DNA of 64,000 nt from Symbiodinium natans (Eukaryota > Sar > Dinophyceae > Suessiales > Symbiodiniaceae): assembly GCA_905221605.1 (NCBI GenBank), contig CAJNDS010002568.1, positions 664,913 through 728,912 on the forward strand. Reading direction: 5' to 3'. The notes beneath the pieces were generated by a model. That model was not told the origin of the DNA and made no database searches. It was given only the letters and a program-made list of their open reading frames with translations. A program made the translations under genes and the position numbers. Below, one piece after another: positions 48,990 to 58,722 of the stretch; position 1 is the first letter of the stretch, and every line of letters begins with the position of its first letter.

Positions 48990-49790
48990 TGCTTTTATGT
49001 TTTTAAAGTTGCGGTGTTAGGGTTTAAGCTGGGGTTGGGGGTAGCCTCGGCCCTGTTCGGGCCTTCGGCGCGTCAGGGCCCGTAGAGGCTCTTTTTTATT
49101 TGAAGGTCAGGGAAACCCTTTGTGCCGGCTCCTGGATTCCCCTTCTCAAGTCGCGGGAGTTTGGTTTGCAAGCTTGCTTTGATGTTTTTAAAGCTGTGGT
49201 GTTAGGGTTTAAGCGGGGGTAGCCTCGGCCCTTTTCGGGCCTTCGGCGCGTCAGGGCCCGTAGAGGCCCTTTTTTATTTGAAGGTCAGGGAAACCCTTTG
49301 TGCCGGCTCCTGGATTCCCCTTCTCAAGTCGCGGGAGTTTGGTTTGCAAGCTTGCTTTGATGTTTTTAAAGTTGCAGCGTTAGGGTTTAAGCTGGGGTTG
49401 GGGGTAGCCTCGGCCCTTTTCAGGCCTTCGGCGCGTCCGGGCCCGTTCCCCTTCTCAAGTCGCGGGAGTTTGGTTTGCAAGCTTGCTTTGATGTTTTTAA
49501 AGTTGCGGTGTTAGGGTTTAAGCTGGGGTTGGGGGTAGCCTCGGCCCTTTTGGGGCCTTCGGCGTGTCAGGGCCCGTAGGCCCCAAGCCTCTTAAGCCCT
49601 GAGCGTCCGGCTAGAGACAAGAGGTCCACCAGCTTCCAGAAACCCCCGGAGTCCCAAGTCGCGGGAGTTTGTCTTTAAAGTTGCGGTGTTAGGGTTTAAG
49701 CTGGGGTTGGGGGTAGCCTCGGCCCTTTTCGAAGGCCCTATTTGAAGGTCAGGGAAACCCTTTGTGCCTGCTCCTGGATTCCCATTCCTT
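48990..49790. repeat. About 180-bp tandem repeat, five copies
   Basis: Unit: GTTTTTAAAGTTGCGGTGTT, AGGGTTTAAGCTGGGGTTGG, GGTAGCCTCGGCCCTTTTC, GCCTTCGGCGCGTCAGGGCC, then GAAGGTCAGGGAAACCCTTT, TGGATTCCCCTTCTCAAGTC GCGGGAG. The AAG landmark is at 49006, 49191, 49369, 49500 and 49678 (periods 185, 178, 131, 178). Only one TTAGGGTTTA per unit; GC-rich otherwise. Confidence 0.92.
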
Positions 49791-49819
49791 AAGGGCCTCA
49801 AGCCTTTTGGGGGCTTTCA

Positions 49820-50165
49820 GGGGTGCCCAAAACCATCGATGTCAGTGGGCCTTTTGAAGCCTTTTGAAGCCTTTTGGTGGCTCTTGGGGTGTCTCGGGGC
49901 TTGCTGGGGCTTGCTGGGGCTTTCCTGGCCTTTTTGGAGCAAATGCTGCTTAGTACTAAAAATCGCATTTTTCATTTGCGGGCACGGGCAAATCCTGGGG
50001 CCCCCTCCTTTACAGGGCCTTTTGAAGCCTTTTGGCTCTTGGTGTTTTTTGTTGGGGGGCCTTGTGGGGTAAATGGAGGGGCGCCCAAAACCATCGATTT
50101 CTAAAAATTAGCATTTTTCATTGCGGGTACGGGCAAATCCTGGGGTCCCCCCCCTCTTTTTGAAG
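49820..50165. repeat. Direct duplication with GCCCAAAACCATCGAT and AAATCCTGGGG
   Basis: GCCCAAAACCATCGAT occurs at 49827 and 50084, and CTAAAAAT..GCATTTTTCATT..GCGGG.ACGGGCAAATCCTGGGG at 49955 and 50101. No convincing ORF. Confidence 0.75.
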
Positions 50166-50179
50166 TACCCCCTGGGCCA

Positions 50180-50460
50180 CCTTTTTGGTTCGAGCTTTTG
50201 GGGGCGTCGCTTCGCCGCTGATCCTTGGCGAACGTCGCCTTTGCCGGCTGGGGCCGCGCAAAGGCTCTGCCAGACCGACCAGGCGGGGGCCTCGGCGGAG
50301 GCCCCAGGAGAGGCGCCCCAGGGGGTTCGAAAACCGTTTTTGATCCCAAAACAACGAAATTGAGCAACCAGCCTGCCTGGACCCCCTCGCCAGCCTCCTG
50401 GTCCAGGAATCCAGCCACCAGGGGCCAGGGGGCCCCCGCCCGGCAAACCCTGAACCCAAA
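50180..50460. other. GC-rich unique segment, coding uncertain
   Basis: Several overlapping ORFs on both strands (80-141 codons), none with a recognisable domain. CTTGGCGAACGTCGCCTTTG may form a hairpin. I assign no gene. Confidence 0.4.
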
Positions 50461-50485
50461 ACCCTGAACCGATTTTGAGAGGCGT

Positions 50486-50530
50486 TTGGGGTTTCACTTC
50501 AGCAACGCTAAAGGTGGTCTGGGTGCCGGC
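50486..50530 (-). CDS. Candidate exon (MAGTQTTFSVAE)
   Basis: Acceptor CTCGGCTAAG, donor GAA|GTGAAA. Reads MAGTQTTFSVAE after two bases. Follows the 50618-50703 exon in transcript order, but the phases do not match directly. Confidence 0.4.
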
Positions 50531-50617
50531 CATCCCTTAGCCGAGTACTGACGTTGTCGTAAAAAAGGCCGATGTCCGTTGGCCTGTCCAGGACAGACAG
50601 TGAGGCTTAACCCTCAC

Positions 50618-50703
50618 CTTTCCGTTTCTCTTTTCGCTTGGGCGCTCGGGCTGCAAGGCCCTCAGCCGAGCGTTCGGGGTCTGTCGCTCGACGGAAGCGA
50701 CCC
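50618..50703 (-). CDS. Candidate exon, unidentified
   Basis: Acceptor CTAAGTGAG, donor AAG|GTGAGG (close to consensus), 86 nt. After two bases 28 codons: VASVERQTPNARLRALQPER then PSEKRNGK. Basic and polar. Confidence 0.52.
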
Positions 50704-50711
50704 CTCACTTA

Positions 50712-51203
50712 GTTTAGGGTTTAGGGTTTTAGGGTTTAGGGTTTAGGGGGTTTAGGGGGTTTAGGGGGTTTAGGGGGTTTAGGGGTTTAGGGGGTTTAGG
50801 GGGTTTAGGGGGTTAGGGGGTTTAGGGGGTTTAGGGGGTTAGGGGGTTTTTAGGGGGTTTTTAGGGGGTTTTTAGGGGGTTTTTAGGGGGTTTTTAGGCG
50901 GTTTTTAGGGGGTTTTTAGGGGGTTTTTATGGGTTTTTAGGGGGTTTAGGGGGTTTTTAGGGGGTTTAGGGGGTTTAGGGGGTTTAGGGGGTTTAGGGGG
51001 TTTAGGGGGTTTAGGGGGTTTAGGGGGTTTAGGGGGTTTAGGGGGTTTAGGGGGTTTGTTTAGGGGTTTAGGGGGTTTAAGGGGTTTAGGGGTAGGGGTT
51101 TAGGGGGTGTGGTTTAGGGGGAGGGGGTTTAGGGGGTTTAGGGGGTTTAGGGGGTTTAAGGGGTTTAGGGGGTTTAGGGGGTTTAGGGTTTAGGGTTTAG
51201 GGG
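50712..51203 (+). repeat. TTTAGGGGG nonamer array, about 490 bp
   Basis: TTTAGGGGG units interrupted by a central block of TTTTTAGGGGG (50840-50940). Flanked by plain TTTAGGG at both ends. The largest block of this variant. Confidence 0.95.
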
Positions 51204-51389
51204 GCCCCAAACCCACCATGAACCACAGGGAAAAACCAAACCCTGAAGTCTAGCCCTAAACCCTAAACCCACCACGAACCACAGACCATGAACCACAGGG
51301 GAAGGCCAACCATGAGCCACCGGGGGGGGGGGGGGGGGGGTGATCTCATACACCCTAAGCCCGAGGCCCACCACGAAACCAGCGGGGGG

Positions 51390-51470
51390 CAGAGTATCAT
51401 AGGTACCCTAATAGGGTTATAGAAGTTATAACTGGCTTGCTAAGTACCATGAACCTCCAAGTAACCCTAA
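51390..51470. mobile_element. TIR-type element fragment, family 'AAGTACCATGAACCTC'
   Basis: GGTACCCTAATAGGGTTATAG then TTGCTAAGTACCATGAACCTC CAAGTAACC. Related stretches at 57080-57215 and 62650-62720. Confidence 0.45.
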
Positions 51471-51759
51471 CACCCGGCTCAAACCCTCCAACCGAGGCGC
51501 AAGGAGATTTTTGCTTCGCAGTGTCTTGATAGGAATGAGAAGCCTATGTTACTGATAGACTGATTCTCAGAAAAAAAGAGAGGTACCTCATATACCCAAG
51601 AATATTAAATACCCTTGCGAAACCCGCAGATTGCAGTTTGGGGGAATCTCTTGCGCGTCGGATGTAGGAACATCGGGCTTAGGGCCAAGGGCTTGTGGGG
51701 GTCTATTTTTCTGCGGTAAACCCGAACCCCTAAACCTGAAGCCCTAAACCCTGAACCTA

Positions 51760-51915
51760 AAGCCCTAAGCTCTAAGCCCAAAAAGCCCCAAGCCCTAAAA
51801 GCCCCAAAAGCCCCACAAGCCCTAAAAGCCCCAAAAGCCCCAAAAGCCCCAAAAGCCCTAAAAGCCCTAAAAGCCCCAAAAGCCCTAAAAACCCTGAAAG
51901 CCCTAAAAGCCCTAA
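51760..51915. repeat. AAAGCCCC/AAAGCCCT octamer array
   Basis: About 16 AAAAGCCC(C/T) units followed by ordinary CCCTAAA. Confidence 0.85.
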
Positions 51916-52036
51916 ACCTTAAACTCTAAACCCTAAACCCTAAACCCTAAGCCCTAAACCCTAAACCCTAAACCCTAAACCCTAAACCCTAAACCCTAAA
52001 CCCTAAACCCTAAACCCTAAACCCTAAGCCCTAAAC
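51916..52036. repeat. CCCTAAA array
   Basis: About 16 units; left flank of exon 52042-52099. Confidence 0.92.
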
Positions 52037-52041
52037 CGTAC

Positions 52042-52099
52042 CAGCCTTGTCCGAGCACAACTTCGCGAAGAGGGCTTTCCGTAAGCGCTGCACAGGGCC
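52042..52099 (-). CDS. Candidate exon, right-hand minus-strand gene
   Basis: Acceptor TGCGGAG, donor G|GTACGG, 58 nt, phase 0 in: GPVQRLRKALFAKLCSDKA. Helical, basic. Third transcript-order exon of a group with 52569-52625 and 52857-52979. Confidence 0.52.
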
Positions 52100-52321
52100 C
52101 TCCGCACCAGGGAAGGGTTCAGGGGAGTCTAGGGTTTAGGGTTTAGGGTCTAGGCTCTAGGGTCTAGGGTCTAGGGTCTAGGGTGCAGGGTTTAGGGTTT
52201 AGGGTTCAGGGCCCAAACCAAAGGGTACAACCTGTGGGTCCAAGATCAATTCCCAAGAAGGGTGGGGCTCTCAGCTTCTTGAAACGAGTAGGGCTTAGGG
52301 TTCGGGGTTTGGGGTTTGGGG

Positions 52322-52430
52322 ATATGGTCAGTTCTCTAAAGTATTGTCCCTTTTGGGGTCCTTATCTTGAGGGCCCTTCCTTTTTAGGGTCCCCAAAAGG
52401 GGACCCCAGTTCAGGGTCTGACCATATAGG
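52322..52430. mobile_element. TIR element 'ATATGGTCAG..CTGACCATAT'
   Basis: Starts GATATGGTCAGTTCTC and ends GGGTCTGACCATATAG. Inner inverted pair CCCTTTTGGGGTCC / GGGTCCCCAAAAGGGGACCC. Single copy in the window. Confidence 0.6.
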
Positions 52431-52445
52431 GTTTGGGGTTTATGT

Positions 52446-52550
52446 TCAAGGCTTAGGATTCAGTTTAGGGTTTAGGGTTTAGGGTTTAGGGTTTAGGGTT
52501 TAGGGTTTAGGGTTTAGAGTTTAGGGTTTAGGGTTTAGGGTTTAGGGGCT
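52446..52550 (+). repeat. TTTAGGG array
   Basis: About 13 units; right flank of the TIR element at 52322-52430. Confidence 0.9.
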
Positions 52551-52568
52551 CAGGGTCGGGAGTTTATC

Positions 52569-52625
52569 CCGTCGGAGCCGACATCGAGGACGGATCGGTG
52601 ACGAGCTCCTCCGAGACTTGGTACG
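52569..52625 (-). CDS. Candidate exon, right-hand minus-strand gene
   Basis: Acceptor CGGGAGAG, donor G|GATAAA (GA donor); reads YQVSEELVTDPSSMSAPT after two bases. Confidence 0.45.
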
Positions 52626-52654
52626 CTCTCCCGAGTACAGGTCCCTCTTGGTCT

Positions 52655-52770
52655 GGGTTGCCCAGTAACCTGGGATTAAAAGGGTGCCCTTTTTTGCTTA
52701 AAGGGGTTTATAGGGGAACCTAAACCCCCCAAAAAGGGAATAAGGGCACTACTGGGCATCCTAGTTGGTG
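52655..52770. mobile_element. TIR element, family 'GTTGCCCA..AAAGGGTGCCC' (copy 2)
   Basis: GGGTTGCCCAGTAACCTGGG then ATTAAAAGGGTGCCC, TTTTTTGCTTAAAGGGG; right end AGGGCACTACTGGGCATCC. The interior CCCCCCAAAAAGGGAATAAG matches 38522-38626. Confidence 0.66.
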
Positions 52771-52856
52771 GTGTAGCCGCGGAAAAAAGTCCTTAGGGTC
52801 GATGAAGGGCACTCAGCTCTTCGTCCACCCTAAACCCTAAACCCTAAACCCTAAAC

Positions 52857-52979
52857 CTGCATGGTGTCTAGGAGCTCGTCGGTGAGAGCATCTACAACGT
52901 CAGACGAGGGGCCTCCTGTTTTGCCGAAGATCTGGGGTCTGAAAGCTCGCTTTGAGTCCAGTGGAGTAGTGATTATGTC
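52857..52979 (-). CDS. Exon, right-hand minus-strand gene
   Basis: Acceptor TGCTTCAG, donor CAG|GTTTAG, exactly 41 codons in phase 0: DIITTPLDSKRAFRPQIFGK, TGGPSSDVVDALTDELLDTM, Q. The donor is the first heptamer of the minus-strand TTTAGGG array. Acidic helix at the end. No family recognised. One of the strongest isolated exons of the right half. Confidence 0.6.
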
Positions 52980-53702
52980 CTGAAGCACTGAACCCTAAAC
53001 CCTAAACCCTAAACCCTAAACCCTAACCCTAAACCCTAAACCCTAAACCCTCATTCCTAAACCGCGGGGTGAGGTTTTCTGCAACTGGGGCAGCTGTGGG
53101 TCCTTCACTTGGCATGAGCTCTAGGTGCGTAGGCTGCGGGCATCCCCTCCCCAACCTTTTTGCCTTGAGGACCGCAAGTCTCGAGGGGTTTGGGGTTTGG
53201 GGTTCAGGGTTCAGGGTTTAGGGTTTAGGGTTCTTCAGGAACCCAAAGACATGAACCAGCCCGAAAAAAAACTGCGAACCTCCCGTAGCAACCTGCACTT
53301 CTCCCACCCCACACTCCCGCCCAAAACCCTGAACCCTGAACCCCCAAATTGCCTTGTAGTCAGCTGTCGCCATGTTAGCCTCAAGTTTCAGCCTACGAGG
53401 TCATCGGGCTTGGGGGGCTGTGTTGGGGATGCTTCAGGGTCGACCCGAAAGGCCAAACCCTAAACCCCAAAGCCTCGAAGCCCTAATCCTGCAACTCACG
53501 CAGGTTTATCCAAAGAAGCCGCGGGGTATGGCTTGGGATTAGGCATCCAGGGTACTAGGGTTTTGCTTCCCAAAAGGAAACCCCGGACTGAATGACAAGA
53601 AACCTTCATGAAGAGGCCTGAACCCTAAACCCTAAACCCTGAACCCTAAACCCTAAACCCTAAACCCTAAACCCGAATTAAACCCTGGGACCCTGGGTCT
53701 AC

Positions 53703-53757
53703 GTGCGTTGAGGCCCAGGCGACGGCCGAGTCACGGCCCAGGCTTTCGCGCGCTAGC
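53703..53757 (-). CDS. Exon, right-hand minus-strand gene
   Basis: Acceptor AATGGAAG, donor CAC|GTAGAC, 55 nt; after one base 18 codons LARESLGRDSAVAWASTH. Confidence 0.5.
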
Positions 53758-54346
53758 CTTCCATTGATGACGATTTAGGGTTTAGGGTTTAGGGTTTAGG
53801 GTTTAGGGTTTTTCGGGCTAAGGGCTTAGGGTTTAGGGTTTAGGGTTTAATTAGGGTTTAGGGTTTAGGGTTTGCTGCGCATTGGGCATAAGCCTAACCC
53901 ACAAACCCTAAGCCCATAAACCCTAAACCCTTATAACCCACAAGCCCTAAATGCCTCAACGTTTTGCCGAGGTCAAGCTCCGCTTGGGCTCCGCACAAGT
54001 TGTGTCACAAACCCTAGGCCCGAAAATTGTAGCACTCTTAGGGTTTAGGGTTTAGGGTTCAGGGTTCAGGATTCAGGGTTCAGGCTTTAGGGTTTATAGG
54101 GTTTAGGCTATAGGAATTCTGTGGGGATACTCAGGCCTTGGGCGCTCAGGGACAACGCAAGCAACGGAGCTTGAAATCCAAACCCGAAACCTGAAGCCCC
54201 CAACCCTAGACCCCCCCACCCACCCCATAAACCCTACAAACCCCATAAACCCTATAAGCCCTATAAGCCCTATAAGCCCTATCCCGAAATCCTAAACCAT
54301 AAACCCTGCAAACCCTGCAAATATTACAGGCTCTATAAACCCTAAC

Positions 54347-54512
54347 CTAGACGCAAGAGTTGCCTGGGAACCAAAAAAGGTGCCCTTTTTGGGGGTTTAG
54401 GGTTTAGGGTTTAGGGCTTAGGGTTTAGGGTTACAGGGGCTTGTATGGGAACTTAAGCCCCCCAAGCAAAAAGGCAATAAGGGCCTACTCCTGGTCCTAG
54501 CCTACACCCTAA
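54347..54512. mobile_element. TIR element, family 'CTAGACCC..GAGTA', split by a TTTAGGG array
   Basis: Left CTAGACGCAAGAGTTGCCTG then AAAGGTGCCCTTTTTGG; a TTTAGGG array (54393-54433) interrupts it; then TGGGAACTTAAGCCCCCCAA, AAAAGGCAATAAGGGCCTAC and TCCTGGTCCTAG. Confidence 0.62.
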
Positions 54513-54584
54513 ACCCTATATTCAAGGGCCTAGTCTTGGTCTTTGAAACTCAAGCTGGCCTACTCTTGATCTTGGAAACTGAAA

Positions 54585-54647
54585 CCCTAAACCCTAAACC
54601 CTAAACCCTAAACCCTAAACCCTAAACCCTAAACCCTAAACCCTAAT
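54585..54647. repeat. CCCTAAA array
   Basis: Nine perfect units; left flank of exon 54672-54735. Confidence 0.9.
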
Positions 54648-54671
54648 AGCTGGCCTTCTCGGCGCAGCAAC

Positions 54672-54735
54672 TTGGACCTCGCGAGCCCGCTCGCCGAGGT
54701 TGATGGCGCGCTCGTTCCTTGACGGGAGGTATCCC
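54672..54735 (-). CDS. Exon, right-hand minus-strand gene
   Basis: Acceptor GGGGGCTGCAG, donor CAA|GTTGCT, 64 nt; after one base 21 codons GYLPSRNERAINLGERAREV Q. Strong G/C third positions. Confidence 0.55.
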
Positions 54736-55009
54736 CTGCAGCCCCCAGGGCCCATGTACCCTAAACCCTAAGCCCTAAGCCCTAAACCCTAAGCCCTAAA
54801 CGCCAGAGTCCAAGCTTCTACCTATGTACCTATGTACCTATTTAGGGTTGAGGGTTCATAGGGTAATATACTTAGGCCCTACAGGCCGCTCTAGACACAA
54901 ACATGAGATAAAACCCATACGCCCTACATAATCTTATAAAACCCTACCCAAAAACCTGGAAAAAAAAAACCTGCAAGCCCTGAAAACCCGAACCGACCTC
55001 CGGACTGGG

Positions 55010-55085
55010 GCTTGGACAGCTGCAGAGAGCGCAGCTGCACCGACTGTGCCTCCGACGAGCTTCGCGTGGGCATTCGTCAGGGTTC
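55010..55085. CDS. Candidate exon island, strand undecided
   Basis: Minus: acceptor CACGCGAAG, LVGGTVGAAALSAAVQ, donor GCCCCA. Plus: CRERSCTDCASDELRVGIRQ. Both compositions are plausible. Confidence 0.35.
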
Positions 55086-55899
55086 AGAGGGTTTAGGGTT
55101 CAGGGTTTAGGTTTTGGGTTTTGGGGTTTTCGGGTTTAGGGTTTATGGTTTAGTGGGGGCGGGGGAGCGGGGGTTGGGCGGCTACAGTCGGAACGAGAGC
55201 AGAGCTGACGGGGGTTTAGGGCTGCTGGATCAAAAGGGTTTAGGGTTTCGGCGTCAGGGTCTATAGGGCTCAGGCCTTAGGGCTGGCTTTCGGGTTTACG
55301 GAGTTGCCCCTGAACCAACCCTCAAGCCACAAGAACCTTCATGTACCGATAGTAGGGTAGATCCCTGAATCCTAAACCCTCAACCCTAAACCCTAAACGG
55401 TTGAACAAGAGGCCAGGGCATTTCCTTGCAGAGTTGCCCCCAAATCTGTCAACCCTAAAACCCAAATCCTGGATTCCCTCGGCCCCCGCTTCTGCCTCAG
55501 CCCCTTCTTACAGGTTTAGCCGAAACCCTAAACCCTAAACCCTAAACCCTAAACCCCAAACCCTAAACCCTAAACCCTAAACCCTAACCCTAAACCCGAA
55601 ACCCTAAACCCCAAACCGGGTGAGGGTTCATGGCAGGGTTTACGGTATAGGGTCCAGGGTTTAGGGGTTAGGGAAACCCTCAAGCCCCTAAATCCCAACC
55701 AGCAAGCCTCACACACTTACAGCCGCAGCCCTTAACCCTAAATCCCCGAACCTCATACCGCAGACCTGAGTGTTTTTCAAACCCATGGTTGTTTTGCGAA
55801 TTCGGTTCCCTTCTACAAGAAAGCGTGAGGACATAAACCAAAAAGAGAGACAACCCTAAACCCTAAACTCGAAACCCTAACCCCTTAAACCCTATCGGC

Positions 55900-55941
55900 C
55901 TGCTGCTGAAGGAACCAGCTGCGATCATCCTCCTGATCCTG
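55900..55941 (-). CDS. Candidate micro-exon, right-hand minus-strand gene
   Basis: Acceptor AACCTAAG, donor CAG|GCCGAT, exactly 14 codons QDQEDDRSWFLQQQ. Confidence 0.45.
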
Positions 55942-55975
55942 CTTAGGTTTTAGGGACATTTCTTCGCGTATCCTG

Positions 55976-56232
55976 TCTTGGTAGCCCAGTCGCCATATGG
56001 GGTTTACGAAAATAGGGCTAAGGCTGAGGGATTCGGGTTTAGGGTTTAGGGTTTAGGGGTACCTTATAGAGGTCCTTCTACTAAGGGGATCCTACTAGTT
56101 GGGGGTCTATATTAGGGGCCCCTTATTCTCGTAAGATAATTGATAAGGGTGCCCTTTTGCTAGTTACTTGATAAGGGAACCATGAACCCAAAGCGGGCAA
56201 AAGAGTACCAACTGGGCTACCAAGTTGTCACA
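55976..56232. mobile_element. TIR element, family 'TTGGTAGCCCAGT', 257 bp
   Basis: Starts CTTGGTAGCCCAGTCGCC, ends GTACCAACTGGGCTACCAAG; a near-perfect inverted repeat of about 14 bp. Contains TTTAGGG units and an inner palindrome (ATTCTCGTAAGATAATTGAT). Longest member of its family. Confidence 0.68.
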
Positions 56233-56736
56233 AGGGTCTTGGTGGATTCGGGCATGGAGTTCAGGCTTTTGTAGTGTTTAGGGCTGTCAAAGGCTTAGGG
56301 TAAGGCTTAGGGCTTTAGGGCTAGGATAGCCACAGAGATGAACAAGCACAGCTAAGGATAGACAGGTGGGGAGCTAAGGGCTCCTAGAAAAAAAGCGCTC
56401 AGCGCCACAAGCCCTGACCCTGGCCTAAACCTTTAGCGGTTTTGGGGTTTTGGGATTTAGGGTTGAGGCAGTGGTACAAATCGCCTTAGGCTAAATCTTA
56501 AGTCGTCGAGCTCATCAAGAAGACAATGGCAAGTAGTCCCAGACCAAGTCCACCTGGTTCTGCTCCCATAAACTAGTTCCTCTTGCTGTTCCTGCATTCC
56601 CTACAAAGAGACAATGCATCAGAGCAGGGAGATGGGCGTTATAATCCTAGCAATCATTACTCCAATGAAGGACCTTTCAAGAGCTACGGCAAGGGGCTAT
56701 CATGTGCATACCCTTTGCCCCTTGCCCTTTCACTAG

Positions 56737-56873
56737 GCATGACGAACCGCGAGCCCAGTCGCGCCTTCGACAGGAGCTTCAGGTCTACTTTGGGCGGCGG
56801 CGGCCGTTTGTTGGCCTTGCACCGGAAAAAGCCGGGGCGCAAGTCCACATGTTGCTTCTTGGAACTGTCGGTA
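56737..56873. CDS. Candidate exon island, strand undecided
   Basis: Minus: acceptor TCTACCGACAG, SKKQHVDLRPGFFRCKANKR then PPPPKVDLKLLSKARLGSRF, donor A|GTGAAA; about 75% G/C third positions. Plus: acceptor CCCTTTCACTAG, HDEPRAQSRLRQELQVYFGR then RRPFVGLAPEKAGAQVHMLL, donor G|GTAGAC. Minus is slightly preferred by third positions. Confidence 0.5.
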
Positions 56874-57223
56874 GACGGTTTCGTATGTGTGGACATACAT
56901 GCCTACCTACGTACGTACATACATACATACATTCGTGTGCTTCTCAGTATGCATCTATGAGATGCAAAGATGGACCCTAATCCCTTTATAAGACCGAAGA
57001 GCAAAAACCCTAAGCAAAGGAGGCTAGGCTAGGAGCTGCGATTGAATTCAATCGGGTTAGGTTTGGGGGTCTCTACGGGGCTCATGGTGCCTGGGTACGT
57101 AGTAACCAGTATACGTGTAGTGATAACCCAAGTATCAGCCCCTTCATTACCCCAAGAGGGTTATAGTTGGGTTGTAAGTACAGTCAAAATTGGGTTACTA
57201 AGTACCATGAACCTCACATCTAG

Positions 57224-57299
57224 GGCTGCGCAGGGTCACCCCGTGCACGGGATCAAGACCTTGCCGTTCGGCAAGGTGGACTGGACTTCTGACGGGTAA
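57224..57299 (+). CDS. Candidate exon, plus
   Basis: Acceptor CACATCTAG; reads AAQGHPVHGIKTLPFGKVDW TSDG then TAA, or donor GG|GTAATT at 57296. Strong G/C third positions. Immediately downstream of an AAGTACCATGAACCTC-family element. Confidence 0.42.
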
Positions 57300-57839
57300 T
57301 TCTGAACACAAGGCCTTCCTTCACAGAAAACCCGCAAAAGCGAAACCCTGCACCCTACAAACGACGTAGGGTTTGGGGTTTATACAAGGTTCCTAGTGGC
57401 AACCCTACAAACAGGGAACCCACGAATACAGCAGGGACAGAAAGGGAACAGAAGGACCATGCTAGGTACACTCCTATTAATTTCCTATACATTTGGGGCT
57501 CGCGGTTTGCGGTTCCCAGTATGGTCCCTTTGGTTTCGAGCTCTTTGGAGGAGATCCGTAGTACAAGTTGCGTGTGATTCCGCAACCATGAAGGGGTTTT
57601 GCTGACTCCAACCCTAAACCCTAAAGCCTGTAAACCCCATAAACCCTATGAAACCTGTAAATCCCATAAGCCCTATGAAACCAATGGACCCTAAAACCCT
57701 AAACCCTATAAACCTACAAACCCTAGAAACCCTAGAAACCCTAGAAACCTATCAACCCTAGAAACCCCAGAAACCCTACAAACCCAACAAACACCTCGCA
57801 CGATCAGAGAACAGACTTCCAACCCAACAAAACCCTCGG

Positions 57840-57862
57840 GGGGGGGAGGGGGGGGGGGGGAC
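57840..57862. repeat. Poly-G tract
   Basis: Runs of 7 and 12 G separated by an A; typical of several such tracts in the window. Confidence 0.85.
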
Positions 57863-57958
57863 TCTAAACCCTAGAAGCTCTAGAAACCCTACACTACAAA
57901 CCCTGAGCCCCTTGTGGGGAGGGGGGTGCGGACTCTAGGATCCCAAACTCCCCTACCC

Positions 57959-58116
57959 AGAGACTCCAAAACCCCTCAATTTCAGGAATAGACCTTACAT
58001 TCTTACAGGAACCCTAGTATGATCTAATTTTTATATTCCTTCATTAAATAGACCTTACATTCTTATAGGAACCCTAGTATGATCTAATTTTTATATTCCT
58101 TCATTAAGGGGTTTTC
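57959..58116. mobile_element. TIR element, family 'AGAGACTCCAAAACCCCTTA' (copy 2)
   Basis: Left AGAGACTCCAAAACCCCTCA, right ATTAAGGGGTTTTCGGG (outer few bases replaced by heptamer DNA). The interior is two nearly identical 62-bp units with GAACCCTAGTATGATCTAAT and TTATATTCCTTCATTAA. Confidence 0.72.
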
Positions 58117-58127
58117 GGGTTTTCGGG

Positions 58128-58243
58128 TTTAGGGTTTAGGGTTTAGGGTTTAGGGTTTAGGGTTTAGGGTTTAGGGTTTAGGGTTTAGGGTTTAGGGTTT
58201 AGGGTTTAGGGTTTAGGGTTTAGGGTTTAGGGTTTAGGGTTTA
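58128..58243 (+). repeat. TTTAGGG array
   Basis: About 16 perfect units directly abutting the right end of the TIR element. Confidence 0.93.
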
Positions 58244-58340
58244 GGGTGGGCAAGCAAGAGAAGCGAAGCTCCAGGTGGCCGAGTGCCTCGGCGACCGCCT
58301 CTCCCAAGGGAACGCCTCCCGCATGCGCCAGGACTTTTAG
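58244..58340. CDS. Candidate exon island, strand undecided
   Basis: Plus: GGQAREAKLQVAECLGDRL then SQGNASRMRQDF and TAG. Minus: VLAHAGGVPLGEAVAEALGH LELRFSCLP. TTTAGGG on both sides, so flank orientation does not help. Confidence 0.4.
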
Positions 58341-58574
58341 GGTTTAGGGTTAAGGGTTAAGGGTGTAGGGTTTAGGGTTTAGGGTTTAGGGTTAGGGTTT
58401 AGGGTTTAGGGTTTATTGGGTATAGGGTTTAGGGCTTGGGGCTTAGCGTTTAGGGTTTAAAGTTTAGGGTTTAGGGCGACTGGATGTTACGCTCCAGGTA
58501 CGCCAGCCAGCTGCAACCTAATCATAGAAGGGTTTGCCTGGAGCTTCGAAAACAAGGCTACACCCTTCAAAAGG

Positions 58575-58722
58575 GATTAGGGTTTAGGGTTTAGGGGCTA
58601 GGGTTTAGGGTTTAGGGTTTAGGGTTTAGGGTTTAGGGTTTAGGGTTTAGGGTTTAGGGTTTAGGGTTTAGGGTTTAGGGTTTAGGGTTTAGGGTTTAGG
58701 GTTTAGGGTTTAGGGTTTAGGG
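58575..58722 (+). repeat. TTTAGGG array
   Basis: About 20 units, nearly perfect. Confidence 0.93.

Noticed and set aside
50101-50533. GC-rich overlapping ORFs of 80-141 codons
   Set aside because: Several frames on both strands are equally open and none shows a motif; only the first dozen residues (MAGTQTTFSVAE) have exon-like borders.
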